A program made the position numbers and the translations under genes. This document shows, one piece after another, positions 24,755-32,582 of a DNA stretch of 64,000 bases; the first letter of the stretch is position 1; every line of letters begins with the position of its first letter. Origin of the DNA: Luteipulveratus flavus (GTDB lineage: Bacteria > Actinomycetota > Actinomycetes > Actinomycetales > Dermatophilaceae); assembly GCF_029080175.1 (NCBI RefSeq), contig NZ_JARFJC010000048.1. One strand, written 5' to 3'. The notes beneath the pieces are model-generated. The model ran no database searches. It was given only the letters and a program-made list of their open reading frames with translations, and had not been told where the DNA came from.

Positions 24755-25681
24755 CTAGAAGTAGCCCTCTCGCTTGCGGTCCTCCATGGCGGCCTCGGAG
24801 AGCCGGTCGTCGGCCCGGGTCGCGCCACGCTCGGTCAGTCGGCTGACGGTGATCTCGGCGATCACCGCCGCCACGTCGGCGGCGTCGCTCTCCACCGCCC
24901 CGGTGCACGAGCCGTCCCCGACGGTGCGGTAGCGGACCGTGCGGCGCTCCAGCGCCTCCCCGTCCCGCGGTCCGCCCCACGGGCCGGGCGTCAGGAGCAT
25001 GCCGTCGCGCAGGAAGACGTCGCGCTCGTGCGCGTAGTAGATGTCCGGCAGCGGGACGTCCTCGGCCTCGATGTAGGCCCAGACGTCCAGCTCGGTCCAG
25101 TTCGAGATCGGGAAGACCCGAGTGTGCTCCCCCGGCGCGTGGCGTCCGTTGTAGACGTTCCACAGCTCGGGCCGCTGGCGCCGGGGGTCCCAGCCGCCGA
25201 ACGCGTCTCGGACCGAGAAGATCCGCTCCTTGGCCCTGGCACGGTCCTCGTCCCGGCGCGCACCGCCGAGCAGGGCGTCGAACCTCTGCGCCGCGATGGT
25301 GTCCAGCAGCGGGACCGTCTGTAGCGGGTTCCGGGTGCCGTCGGGGCGCTCGCTGAGCCGGCCGTCGGCGATCCACTCCTCGACCCGGGCGACCTCGATC
25401 CGCAGGTTGCCGTCGGCCACGACCTGGTCCCGGAAGGACAGCACCTCCGGAAGGTTGTGGCCGGTGTCGACGTGCAGCAGGGTGATCGGGAGGGGCGCCG
25501 GCCACACCGCCTTCCGGGCGAGGTGCAGCAGCACGGCGGAGTCCTTGCCTCCGCTGAACAGCAGTGCGGGACGGTCGAACTCGGCGACGACCTCACGGAT
25601 GATCTCGATCGCCTCGGCCTCCAGGTCGGCCAGCGCCGGGCTCAGCCCGGTCGTGGTCGTCGGCTCGGCTGTCGTGGTCAC
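24755..25681 (-). CDS. cysD: Sulfate adenylyltransferase subunit 2
   Basis: CysD is the catalytic subunit of ATP sulfurylase. It is a PP-loop protein with SGGKDS (43-48) for ATP binding and a LLHVDTGHN segment near residue 72. The C-terminus KREGYF is typical for the family. The 308-residue length is normal. GTG 25681 overlaps the cysC stop as GTGA; another GTG one codon earlier is possible. Most CysD proteins lack the Thr-rich first dozen residues seen here. It works with the next gene, cysN. Confidence 0.95.
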   Translation of the reverse strand: MTTTAEPTTTTGLSPALADLEAEAIEIIREVVAEFDRPALLFSGGKDSAVLLHLARKAVWPAPLPITLLHVDTGHNLPEVLSFRDQVVADGNLRIEVARVEEWIADGRLSERPDGTRNPLQTVPLLDTIAAQRFDALLGGARRDEDRARAKERIFSVRDAFGGWDPRRQRPELWNVYNGRHAPGEHTRVFPISNWTELDVWAYIEAEDVPLPDIYYAHERDVFLRDGMLLTPGPWGGPRDGEALERRTVRYRTVGDGSCTGAVESDAADVAAVIAEITVSRLTERGATRADDRLSEAAMEDRKREGYF

Positions 25682-26235
25682 GACTCCTCCTCGGTGGTCG
25701 ATGCGATCAGCGTGCGGACCCTCGCGACCGCCTCCTGCAGCGGCAGCCCGGTCGTGTCGAGCCGCAGGTCGGGCGCCTGCGGCTCCTCGTACGGGTCGTC
25801 GACGCCGGTGAGTCCGGTCAGCTCGCCGGCCCGAGCCCTGGCGTACAGGCCCTTGACGTCGCGGCGGGCGCACTCGATGAGCGGCGTCGCGACGTGCACC
25901 TCGAGGTAGGGCGTGCCGTGCTTGTCGTGGTGGCGGCGGACGTCATCACGCGCATCGGCGTACGGCGCGATGACGGGCACGAGCGAGACGACGCCGTGCC
26001 TGGACAGCAGCTCGGCGACGAAGCCCACCCGACGGACGTGGGTGCTGCGGTCCTCACGCGAGAAGCCGAGTCCTGCAGACAGATTCGTCCGCAGCTCATC
26101 GCCGTCGAGCACCTCGACCGGCCGGCCCTGCGAGCGCAGCTGCTCGGCCAGCGACTCCGCCACCGTCGTCTTGCCCGCACCGGACAACCCGGTCAGCCAG
26201 ACCGTGACGCCGCTCGCGCTCGCGCTCGCGCTCAT
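25678..26235 (-). CDS. cysC: Adenylylsulfate (APS) kinase
   Basis: CysC phosphorylates APS to PAPS. The 185-residue protein has a P-loop GLSGAGKTT (16-24), DGDELRTNLS with the substrate-binding Asp/Arg region, and a late GVDDPYEEP motif. Its presence beside an APS-type reductase means PAPS is not required for assimilation here, and may serve sulfation or balance APS. ATG 26235 overlaps the cysH stop (ATGA). The N-terminal Ser/Ala run comes from a tandem hexamer (3.5 copies of GCGAGC on the coding strand), so its length may vary between strains. Confidence 0.94.
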   Translation of the reverse strand: MSASASASGVTVWLTGLSGAGKTTVAESLAEQLRSQGRPVEVLDGDELRTNLSAGLGFSREDRSTHVRRVGFVAELLSRHGVVSLVPVIAPYADARDDVRRHHDKHGTPYLEVHVATPLIECARRDVKGLYARARAGELTGLTGVDDPYEEPQAPDLRLDTTGLPLQEAVARVRTLIASTTEEES

Positions 26236-26921
26236 GAGTGGATCCCGCACTCGGTCTTGCCGGTCCCCGACCAGCGGCCGGCGCGGGCGTCCTCACCGGC
26301 GAGGACCCGGCGGGTGCACGGCTCGCACCCGATCGACGGGTACCCCTGCGACAGAAGCGGATTCATGATCACGTCGTGCTCATCGACGTAGGCCGCGACC
26401 TGCTCGTCGCTCCACGCCGCGAGAGGCGCCAGCTTGATCCGTTCACGGCGCTCGTCGAACGTGACGACCGGGGTGAGCGCGCGGGTGGCCGACTCGGCGC
26501 GACGCAGACCGGTCGCCCAGCCGTCGTAGGTGTCGACCGCCTCGTCCAGCGGGTGGGTCTTGCGCAGCGTGCAGCACAGGTCCGGGTCGCGGTCGTGCAG
26601 ACGGGCGCCGTACGACGCGTCCTGCTCGGCCACGGTCTGCCGGGCGGTGAGGTCGCGCACCGTCACGTCGTACTGGCGGGCGACCTCGTCACGAGTCTGC
26701 AGCGTCTGCGGGAAGTGGTAGCCGGTGTCGAGGAAGAGCACGTCGATGCCGGGCACGACCTGCGAGGCGAGATGGACCAGGACGGTGTCCTGCATGGAGG
26801 CGGCCACGGCGAACCGGTCCAGGTGCCGGTCGGCCCAGCGCAGGACGTCCTGCGCGGACGCGCCCTCCAGCTCGGCGGCCCCGCGCTCGGCGAGGGTGCG
26901 CAGGTCGGTGGCGACCGTCAC
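26232..26921 (-). CDS. cysH: Assimilatory APS reductase
   Basis: This 229-residue enzyme reduces activated sulfate to sulfite using thioredoxin. It has the paired cysteines C116-C117 and the C199-x2-C202 pair that bind a [4Fe-4S] cluster, and the C-terminal catalytic C225 in ECGIH. The cluster marks it as an APS reductase rather than the cluster-free PAPS reductase of enterics. LDTGYHFPQT near 65 is the PP-loop family region. GTG 26921 (VTVATDLRTL) overlaps the sulfite reductase stop (GTGA). A much longer frame exists upstream but is the wrong-frame reading of the sulfite reductase gene. Confidence 0.95.
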   Translation of the reverse strand: MTVATDLRTLAERGAAELEGASAQDVLRWADRHLDRFAVAASMQDTVLVHLASQVVPGIDVLFLDTGYHFPQTLQTRDEVARQYDVTVRDLTARQTVAEQDASYGARLHDRDPDLCCTLRKTHPLDEAVDTYDGWATGLRRAESATRALTPVVTFDERRERIKLAPLAAWSDEQVAAYVDEHDVIMNPLLSQGYPSIGCEPCTRRVLAGEDARAGRWSGTGKTECGIHS

Positions 26922-28600
26922 CGCAGCGCCTCCTCGTCGGCGCGCATCGCCCACTCGGCGAACCGCTCGCCCTCCTCGTGCTGGGACTGGTAGTTGCGGG
27001 CGACCCGGACGACGTAGTCCCCGAGCTCCGCGGACGTGACCTTGTGCGAGCGCAGCTTGCGCCCGAAGCCGGCGTCCAGGCCGAGGCCGCCGCCGAGGTG
27101 CACCTGGAAACCCTCGACCTGGTTGCCGTCGGCGTCGGTGACGATCTGGCCCTTGAGCCCGATGTCGGCCACCTGGATGCGGGCGCAGGAGTTCGGGCAG
27201 CCGTTGATGTGCACCGAGATCGGGCGGTCCAGCTCGAGGTCGGAGAGACGCTGCTCGAGATCGCCCACCAGGTCGTGGGCCAGCTGCTTGGTCTCGACGA
27301 TCGCCAGCTTGCAGTACTCGATGCCGGTGCACGCCATGACCGACCGGCGCCAGGTCGAGGCCCGCGCGACCAGACCCAGCGGCGCGAGGGTGCCGACCAG
27401 CTCCTCGACGCCGTCCGGCTCCACGTCGAGGACGACGAGCTTCTGGTACGGCGTGAGCCGGACGCGCTTGGAGCCCGCGGCCTCGGCGGCGTCCGCGACG
27501 GCCGTGAGTGTCGAGCCGCTCACCCGTCCGGCGACCGGCGCGAGACCGACGTACCGGCGACCGTCCTGCTGCTCGAACACACCCACGTGGTCCACCGGAC
27601 GCGACGGCACCGGCGCCGGCGGGCCGTCCAGCAGGCGCCGCTGGAGGTACTCGGTCTCCAGGACCTCGCGGAACTTCTCCGCACCCCAGTCCTTGACCAG
27701 GAACTTCAGGCGCGCGCGGTGCCGCAGGCGGCGGTAGCCGTAGTCGCGGAAGATCGAGACCACGCCGTACCAGACCTCCGGCACCTCCTCGAGCGGGACG
27801 AAGGTGCCGAGGCGCACCGCGAGGTGGGGGTTGGTGGACAGGCCGCCGCCGACCAGCAGGTCGAACCCGGGCCCGTGCTCGGGGTGCTCGACGCCGACGA
27901 AGGTGACGTCGTTGATCTCCGGCGCCGTGTCGGGCAGCCAGGAGATGGCGGTCTTGAACTTGCGAGGCAGGTTGGAAATCGACTGGTCGCCGATGTAGCG
28001 CCGCTTGATCTCCTCGATCGCCGCCGTACCGTCGATGCGCTCCTCGGTGCTGACCCCGGCCACCGGGGAGCCGAGCACGACCCGCGGGCAGTCGCCGCAG
28101 GCCTCCGTGGTGGACAGGCCGACCGACTCCAGCCGCCGCCAGATCTCCGGGACGTCCTCGATGCGGATCCAGTGGTACTGGATGTTCTGCCGGTCGGAGA
28201 TGTCGGCCGTGTCGCGCGCGAACTCGGTCGAGATGCCGGCCACCACGCGCAGCTGCTCGGTCGTGAGCGCCCCGCCGTCGCTGCGGACCCGCATCATGAA
28301 GTACTCGTCCTCGAGCTCCTCCGGCTCCAGGCTGGCCGTCCGGCCGCCGTCGATGCCGGGGCGGCGCTGGGTGTAGAGGCCCCACCAGCGCATCCGCCCG
28401 CGCAGGTCGTCGCCGGGGATCGAGGCGAACCCCTCCTTGGCGTAGACCTCCTCGACCCGACGGCGCACGTTCAGGGCGTCGTCCTCGGCCTTGAAGGCCT
28501 CGTTGTGGTTGAGGGGTTCGCGCTGTCCCAGCGCCCACTGACCCTCGCTCCGGTCACGGGCGCGTCCCGACGAGCCGGTGCGCGGTGCGACAGTGGTCAC
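26918..28600 (-). CDS. Ferredoxin-dependent sulfite reductase
   Basis: This 560-residue SirA/NirA-type enzyme reduces sulfite to sulfide. The siroheme-[4Fe-4S] ligands are C-x5-C in CTGIEYC (about 421-427) and C-x3-C in NGCPNSC (about 461-465). The two-fold ferredoxin-like repeats and the DISDRQNIQYHWIRIEDVP segment are family marks. Nitrite reduction is a possible alternative, but the operon with cysH, cysC, cysD and cysN argues for sulfite. GTG 28600 has GAGGAG seven bases upstream, so I prefer it to the TTG at 28663. It is the first gene of the operon, and no ferredoxin or siroheme gene is nearby. Confidence 0.93.
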   Translation of the reverse strand: MTTVAPRTGSSGRARDRSEGQWALGQREPLNHNEAFKAEDDALNVRRRVEEVYAKEGFASIPGDDLRGRMRWWGLYTQRRPGIDGGRTASLEPEELEDEYFMMRVRSDGGALTTEQLRVVAGISTEFARDTADISDRQNIQYHWIRIEDVPEIWRRLESVGLSTTEACGDCPRVVLGSPVAGVSTEERIDGTAAIEEIKRRYIGDQSISNLPRKFKTAISWLPDTAPEINDVTFVGVEHPEHGPGFDLLVGGGLSTNPHLAVRLGTFVPLEEVPEVWYGVVSIFRDYGYRRLRHRARLKFLVKDWGAEKFREVLETEYLQRRLLDGPPAPVPSRPVDHVGVFEQQDGRRYVGLAPVAGRVSGSTLTAVADAAEAAGSKRVRLTPYQKLVVLDVEPDGVEELVGTLAPLGLVARASTWRRSVMACTGIEYCKLAIVETKQLAHDLVGDLEQRLSDLELDRPISVHINGCPNSCARIQVADIGLKGQIVTDADGNQVEGFQVHLGGGLGLDAGFGRKLRSHKVTSAELGDYVVRVARNYQSQHEEGERFAEWAMRADEEALR

Positions 28601-28631
28601 GGAGTGCTCCTCGGGTCGATGGACGTCAGCG

Positions 28632-28663
28632 ATAACCTGACATTTCCCCGGACATAACGTCAA
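28632..28663 (-). promoter_or_regulatory. Candidate control region of the sulfate operon
   Basis: The strand leading to the sulfite reductase gene shows TTGACG (28663-28658) and two related half-repeats, TGACGTTAT and TGTCAGGTTAT. These are 32-75 bases before the start. The AT content is locally raised. A promoter with a regulator site is likely, but spacing to a -10 box is poor (19-20 bases), so the exact promoter is uncertain. Confidence 0.3.
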
Positions 28664-28709
28664 ATGATGCCCGTGCCTGTCTCATGCGGCGGACCGCAGG
28701 GCGCGTGAC

Positions 28710-29639
28710 ATGATCCCGTGCGTGCCGCAGCAGAGCAGAGGTGTCAGTCGTCGGAGCCTCGTCTCGGCCGTCGCCGGAGGCGCGTTGACGATCACGCTCG
28801 CAGGCTGCGGCGTGCGGCTGGAGCGGGATGCGCCCGGCATCCCGGGGCTGCGGACCGCCGCACCACCACCGGACTCCGCCGCCCTCCTCGCCACCCTGGG
28901 CGATGTCCGCCGGCTCGAGCGGGTCGCTGCGGCGAGCGCCGGCTGGGGGCCGCGGCTCGCCGCCGTCCACCGGGCGCAGGAGGACCGGATCTCCGACGTG
29001 GTCGCCGGCCTCGGCGTCCGACCGAGCAGCGGCCCGTCCAGCACGAGGGCGGACGGTGGAGCCGTCGGTGACCTCGCGGCGGCCGAGATGACGTTCGCCA
29101 CCGGCGCGGCTCCCGCCGACCTCGCCCGCACCACCGCTGCCCACCTGCCGATGCTCGCGGCGGTGGCGGCCACGCGCGGCGCGGCCGCCACTCTCGCCGG
29201 TCACAGCCCGACGTGGCCGAACGTCACGATGCCGCCGGCTGCCGTCTGCGTGGCGCTGCTGGCCGCGGTCCGCCCCGCGGTCTACGGCGTCGAGGTGGTC
29301 GCCGCGGGAGTCCGCGCGAACGCCGAGCGCAAGGCCATGCGCTCGCTGCTGAAGGGCCTGTACGCGGACCGGTCCCGCCTGGAGGCCGCTGCGGGTACGT
29401 CATCGCCGCCTCCCCCGTTGTCGTACCCGCTGCCGCCCACCGCGAGCACGCCGCAGGCGCGCCGGCAGGTCGTGGCCGGTCTGCTCGCCCCGGTCGTCAC
29501 CACGACCGCCGCTCAGGTGATCCAGGTCCGCGGCGAGGCCGCCCCGCTGACCGGCCTGCTCGACCTGTGGTCGGGCGCCGTCGCCCGGGCGTGGAGCTGG
29601 GGTGTGCCACCGACACCGTTCCCCGGGCTGAGCGGATGA
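28710..29639 (+). CDS. Tat-type lipoprotein with ferritin-like (DUF4439) domain
   Basis: The N-terminus has a twin-arginine-like signal (SRRSLVSAVAGGALTITLAGC) ending in the lipobox LAGC, so the mature protein should be lipid-anchored outside the membrane. The last half (about 170-300) is a four-helix DUF4439 ferritin-like domain (LLAAVRPAVYGVEVV ... RKAMRSLLKGLYADR). Iron ligands are not clear, and the function is unknown. In actinomycetes this gene normally sits just upstream of rimP, next to the kinase gene that follows. Here the cys operon separates it from rimP. The start is ATG 28710 or the GTG four codons later. Its stop overlaps the kinase start (ATGA). Confidence 0.75.
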   Translation: MIPCVPQQSRGVSRRSLVSAVAGGALTITLAGCGVRLERDAPGIPGLRTAAPPPDSAALLATLGDVRRLERVAAASAGWGPRLAAVHRAQEDRISDVVAGLGVRPSSGPSSTRADGGAVGDLAAAEMTFATGAAPADLARTTAAHLPMLAAVAATRGAAATLAGHSPTWPNVTMPPAAVCVALLAAVRPAVYGVEVVAAGVRANAERKAMRSLLKGLYADRSRLEAAAGTSSPPPPLSYPLPPTASTPQARRQVVAGLLAPVVTTTAAQVIQVRGEAAPLTGLLDLWSGAVARAWSWGVPPTPFPGLSG

Positions 29640-30571
29640 CGGTCGAGACCCCGGACCTGCACAACTTCGCGCGGTTCGTGCCCCCGGCGTTCGCCAGGAC
29701 CGTGTCCGGCCACGAGCCCGAGGGTGGCGTCGAGGGTGCGGACTGGCTGCGCGACCTGCCGCGGCTGGTCGCCGAGTGCGCCGAGCACTGGGACCTGCGG
29801 GCCACCGGATCGGTCCTGCACGGTGTCGCCGGCGTCGTCGTCCCGTGCTCGTACGGCGACGAGCCAGTGATGCTCAAAGTCACCTGGCCGCACCCCGAGG
29901 CCGAGCACGAGCACCTCGCGCTGCGCGCCTGGGACGGCGACGGCGCCGTGCGGCTCATCGCCGCTGACCCGTCCCGGTGGGCCATGCTGCTCGAGCCGCT
30001 GGACGCCGCCCACGACCTCGGCGGGGTGGACGTCGACGAGTCCTGCGCCACCATCGGTGCCCTGCTGCGGCACCTGGACCGCCCCGCGCTTCCCCAGCTC
30101 GTCCGGCTGTCCGAGGAGTCCGTGCGGTGGGCCGAGAAGGTCCGCTCACGCCCGGACGCGCTGCCGCGCCGGATCGCGGATCGCGCCGCGTCGATCTTCA
30201 CCGAGCTCGGTTCTCCGGTGGGCGTCGACGACCGGCTGGTGCACTCCGACCTGCACGACGCGAACGTGCTGGCCGCACAGCGTCGTCCGTGGCTCGCGAT
30301 CGATCCGAAGCCGGTCGCCGGCGTACCCGAGTTCGCGGTCGCGCCGCTGGTGTGGAACCGCGCCAAGCAGGCCATGGACGCCGGCTCCAGCCGATGGCAC
30401 CTGCGGCGACGGGTCGAGATCGCTTGTGAGGCAGGCGATCTCGACGAGCGCCTCGCCCTGGACTGGACCTTCGCCCGATGCGCTCTGAACGCGGTCTGGG
30501 CGGCGGACCAGGAGGACAGCGCCGACTTCGTCTCCCACATGGTCACGATCTGCAAGGCGATGCAGGACTGA
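29636..30571 (+). CDS. Aminoglycoside/hydroxyurea phosphotransferase family kinase
   Basis: This 311-residue protein has the APH kinase fold. VMLKVTWP near residue 80 supplies the ATP-binding lysine. VHSDLHDANVL (about 200) is the Brenner HxDxxxxN catalytic loop, and AIDPKPVAG is the DxD metal motif region. It matches the APH(6)/hydroxyurea phosphotransferase group (PF04655). The chromosomal context beside DUF4439 and rimP is conserved in actinomycetes, so it is probably a housekeeping small-molecule kinase rather than an acquired resistance gene. ATG 29636 lies in the ATGA overlap with the lipoprotein gene. A strong hairpin follows its stop. Confidence 0.85.
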   Translation: MTVETPDLHNFARFVPPAFARTVSGHEPEGGVEGADWLRDLPRLVAECAEHWDLRATGSVLHGVAGVVVPCSYGDEPVMLKVTWPHPEAEHEHLALRAWDGDGAVRLIAADPSRWAMLLEPLDAAHDLGGVDVDESCATIGALLRHLDRPALPQLVRLSEESVRWAEKVRSRPDALPRRIADRAASIFTELGSPVGVDDRLVHSDLHDANVLAAQRRPWLAIDPKPVAGVPEFAVAPLVWNRAKQAMDAGSSRWHLRRRVEIACEAGDLDERLALDWTFARCALNAVWAADQEDSADFVSHMVTICKAMQD

Positions 30572-30572
30572 C

Positions 30573-30612
30573 GGTGGTCGAGACGTGAGTCATGGCTCAC
30601 GTCCTGACCACC
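30573..30612. terminator. Bidirectional terminator hairpin
   Basis: GGTGGTC...GACCACC (7 bases) encloses GACGTGAG...CTCACGTC (8 bases) around a 6-base loop, with only a two-base mismatch between the stems. It fills the 49-base gap between the convergent kinase gene and acylphosphatase gene and should stop transcription from both sides. Confidence 0.85.
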
Positions 30613-30620
30613 ACGACGCG

Positions 30621-30902
30621 TCACGACGCCCGGAAGCCCTCGGCGTGCTCGTCCGTCCCGTCCGTCACTCGTACGTCGGTGACGTCGGCCCGCGGTGACC
30701 CGTCGCGGCACCACTCGACCAGCGCGTCGACCGCCTCCACCTCGCCCTCGAAGTGGCCCGCGACGGATCCGTCCGACTCGTTGCGGACCCAGCCGGTGAC
30801 TCCCCGCTCACGCGCCTCGTCCCTGCAGCGTGCGCGGAAGAACACCCCTTGAACCCGACCCGAGACCTGGACGTCGACCACCTTGCGGCTCATGCACCCC
30901 AT
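30621..30902 (-). CDS. acyP: Acylphosphatase
   Basis: This 93-residue enzyme hydrolyses carboxyl-phosphate bonds such as acetyl phosphate. The ferredoxin-like fold shows GRVQGVFFRARC with the catalytic Arg near residue 24 and GWVRNESDGSV with the catalytic Asn near residue 42. GHFEGEVEAVDALVEWCR completes the family pattern. Met4 (30893) would give the usual 90 residues and is as likely as Met1. The neighbouring toxin-antitoxin genes lie 30 bases upstream on the same strand. Confidence 0.93.
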   Translation of the reverse strand: MGCMSRKVVDVQVSGRVQGVFFRARCRDEARERGVTGWVRNESDGSVAGHFEGEVEAVDALVEWCRDGSPRADVTDVRVTDGTDEHAEGFRAS

Positions 30903-30932
30903 GCTGCCCTCATCGACCGGACAGCGACAGGA

Positions 30933-31253
30933 TCAGCCGCAGGCGGTCGCGACGGCGAGTGCCGCGCACATCTCGCGCATCCGGTCGTCACTGAGACGAC
31001 CGAGTCGCTGGACCAGCAGCGCGACCGGGACACTCTCGACCGAGTCGAGGTTGGCGACGCATCGCCGTGGGACGGGGTCGACGCCCGGCACCAGCGCGAC
31101 CTCGCTGGCGAGCCCGCGCAGCGTGGTCGTGCACGGTGCGACGAGAGCCCGCCGCGTCCTCGGTATCACCACGTCGCGCGAGAGGACGACGACCGGGCGG
31201 CGCCCGATGTCCGGCGGCTCGCACCACCACACCTCCCCACGTTGCGCTGTCAT
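30933..31253 (-). CDS. MazF/PemK-type toxin
   Basis: This 106-residue protein starts MTAQRGEVWWCEPPDIGRRPVVVLS, shown here only as the family pattern RGEVWW with RRPVVVLS. That is the PemK/MazF core of sequence-specific endoribonucleases. The catalytic Arg near residue 19 and a Thr in PCTTTLRG near residue 41 are in place, and ANLDSVESVP matches the later strand. It should cleave mRNA when free of antitoxin. Its ATG overlaps the antitoxin stop (ATGA), the standard toxin-antitoxin layout with the antitoxin first. Confidence 0.88.
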   Translation of the reverse strand: MTAQRGEVWWCEPPDIGRRPVVVLSRDVVIPRTRRALVAPCTTTLRGLASEVALVPGVDPVPRRCVANLDSVESVPVALLVQRLGRLSDDRMREMCAALAVATACG

Positions 31254-31483
31254 CGGCCGGCGGCCTCACGGAAGGACGCCAGATCGCCCCAGGCGTCCGG
31301 GGCGGACAGCGGCACCTCGTCGTACGCGGCGTAGGAAAGGTCGATCTGCGCGGACCGCGACTGCAGGAGGAGAGCACTAAAGGCGTCGTCGACGATCTCG
31401 GAGTCGCGCGCGCCGCTCCGGAGCGCCCGTACGTCGGCGAGCAACGTCTCGTCGACGGTCGTGCTGATCCGTACCCTTGTCAT
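31250..31483 (-). CDS. MazE-like ribbon-helix-helix antitoxin
   Basis: This 77-residue protein has an N-terminal ribbon-helix-helix (RVRISTTVDETLLADVRAL, about 3-21) for DNA binding and autoregulation. Its acidic, unstructured C-terminus (DAWGDLASFREAAGR) matches the toxin-binding tail of actinobacterial MazE antitoxins. The toxin gene follows with a four-base overlap. No clear palindrome is seen in the 20 bases before it, so the operator may lie inside the upstream gene end. Confidence 0.8.
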   Translation of the reverse strand: MTRVRISTTVDETLLADVRALRSGARDSEIVDDAFSALLLQSRSAQIDLSYAAYDEVPLSAPDAWGDLASFREAAGR

Positions 31484-31502
31484 GCCACGATCATGCCACG
31501 CG

Positions 31503-31928
31503 TCACGCTGCTCCCTGGGCGATCAGGTCGTCGGGCGTGAACACCTGTACGTCGTCGGCGGTCGCCAGGTGGATCGGCCACGGCGCCTGCTGATCGGCGA
31601 ACGCGCCGGTGAGTCCGACCGCCCACCGGCGGTCGGAGTCGGTCATCCTCGACGGACCCGGCCGTGACAGCAGCATCGGCACCGACCGCACGCCGAGCTC
31701 TTCCTGGACCCGGCGCACGAGGTCGGCGATCCGGCGGATGTCCTCCGGATCCGGCTCAGGCGGTATGTCGTCGATCGGCACGACCAGCGGCGCCGGGCGA
31801 CCCTCGTCGTCGAGGAAGATCAACCACAGACTGCGCTTCCCGAAGCCGCCGTCACCCATCAGCTTCCGCCACACCCGGAGAAGGTCGTCGTTGCTGCTGA
31901 TCACGCTGTTGCTCAACGGAGTTCCCAT
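31503..31928 (-). CDS. Conserved hypothetical protein
   Basis: This 141-residue soluble protein has no signal or membrane segment. Visible features are SLWLIFLDDEGRPAPLVVPIDDIPPEPD (a beta-rich start, cited here only as positions 33-60) and a helix with DLVRRVQEELGVRSVPMLL. These are followed by a strand-rich end with a conserved-looking SRPGPSRMTDSDRRWA. I do not recognise a named family; similar short proteins occur widely in actinomycetes. It may share a transcript with the MazEF pair, which begins 19 bases downstream. No function is claimed. Confidence 0.7.
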   Translation of the reverse strand: MGTPLSNSVISSNDDLLRVWRKLMGDGGFGKRSLWLIFLDDEGRPAPLVVPIDDIPPEPDPEDIRRIADLVRRVQEELGVRSVPMLLSRPGPSRMTDSDRRWAVGLTGAFADQQAPWPIHLATADDVQVFTPDDLIAQGAA

Positions 31929-32014
31929 GCGCAGAGCATGCTCGGTGGCAGACGTCCGTCCCCGGAGATATCCACAGGGGACGCGCGACCCGGCGGCACA
32001 CCTACGCTGGCGTC

Positions 32015-32572
32015 GTGGCCGCGACCCGGATCGAGACCGACCGACTGGTGCTGCGTGACTGGACCGACGACGACCTGCGCCCCTTCGCCGCGCTGAACGC
32101 CGACCCGGAGGTCATGCAGCACTTCCCCGCTCCCATGAGCCGGACCGAGAGCGACGCTCTCGCCGGCCGCATCCACGACCGCATCGCCGCCGAGGGGTGG
32201 GGGCTCTGGGCGGTCGAGGTCGCGAGCAGCGGCCGGTTCGTGGGCTTCACCGGACTGTCCGTCCCCTCGTTCACCACGCACTTCACCCCGGCGGTCGAGA
32301 TCGGGTGGCGGCTGGCCCGCGAGGCGTGGGGATACGGCTACGCGACGGAGGCCGCCCGCGCTGCGCTGGGGTACGGGTTCGGCGTCCTCGACCTGGAGGA
32401 GATCGTGTCCTTCACCGCAGTGACGAACGACCGGTCGCAGGCGGTCATGCGCCGGATCGGCATGTCCCACAGTGCTTCCGACGACTTCGACCACCCGCGC
32501 ATCGAGCCGGGACACCGGCTGTCGCGGCACGTGCTCTACCGCCTGCCCGTCGACCGGTGGCGCGCTTCGTAG
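32015..32572 (+). CDS. GNAT acetyltransferase (RimJ/RimL-like)
   Basis: This 185-residue protein has the opening IETDRLVLRDWTDDDLRPFA and the acetyl-CoA site WRLAREAWGYGYATEAARA (about 94-112) of the RimJ/RimL-type GNAT subgroup. A late FTAVTNDRSQAVMRRIGM segment is also typical. Such enzymes acetylate N-termini, amines or drugs; the substrate is not predictable. GTG 32015 is the first in-frame start and directly precedes the conserved beginning. The following gene begins 11 bases later, so the two are probably co-transcribed. Confidence 0.87.
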   Translation: MAATRIETDRLVLRDWTDDDLRPFAALNADPEVMQHFPAPMSRTESDALAGRIHDRIAAEGWGLWAVEVASSGRFVGFTGLSVPSFTTHFTPAVEIGWRLAREAWGYGYATEAARAALGYGFGVLDLEEIVSFTAVTNDRSQAVMRRIGMSHSASDDFDHPRIEPGHRLSRHVLYRLPVDRWRAS

Positions 32573-32582
32573 GGTGGCCCGC

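Noticed and set aside
26232..28538. A 768-codon frame ending as cysH, suggesting a sulfite reductase-APS reductase fusion.
   Set aside because: The first two thirds are an out-of-frame reading of the sulfite reductase gene; the GTGA overlap at 26921 explains the arrangement as two genes.
28601..28709. A SAM riboswitch or T-box before the sulfate operon.
   Set aside because: No matching core or T-box sequence is visible and the gap is too short for either with a terminator.
29636..30571. Acquired aminoglycoside resistance gene.
   Set aside because: The gene is in a conserved chromosomal setting beside the DUF4439 lipoprotein and has host-like composition, which argues for a housekeeping kinase.
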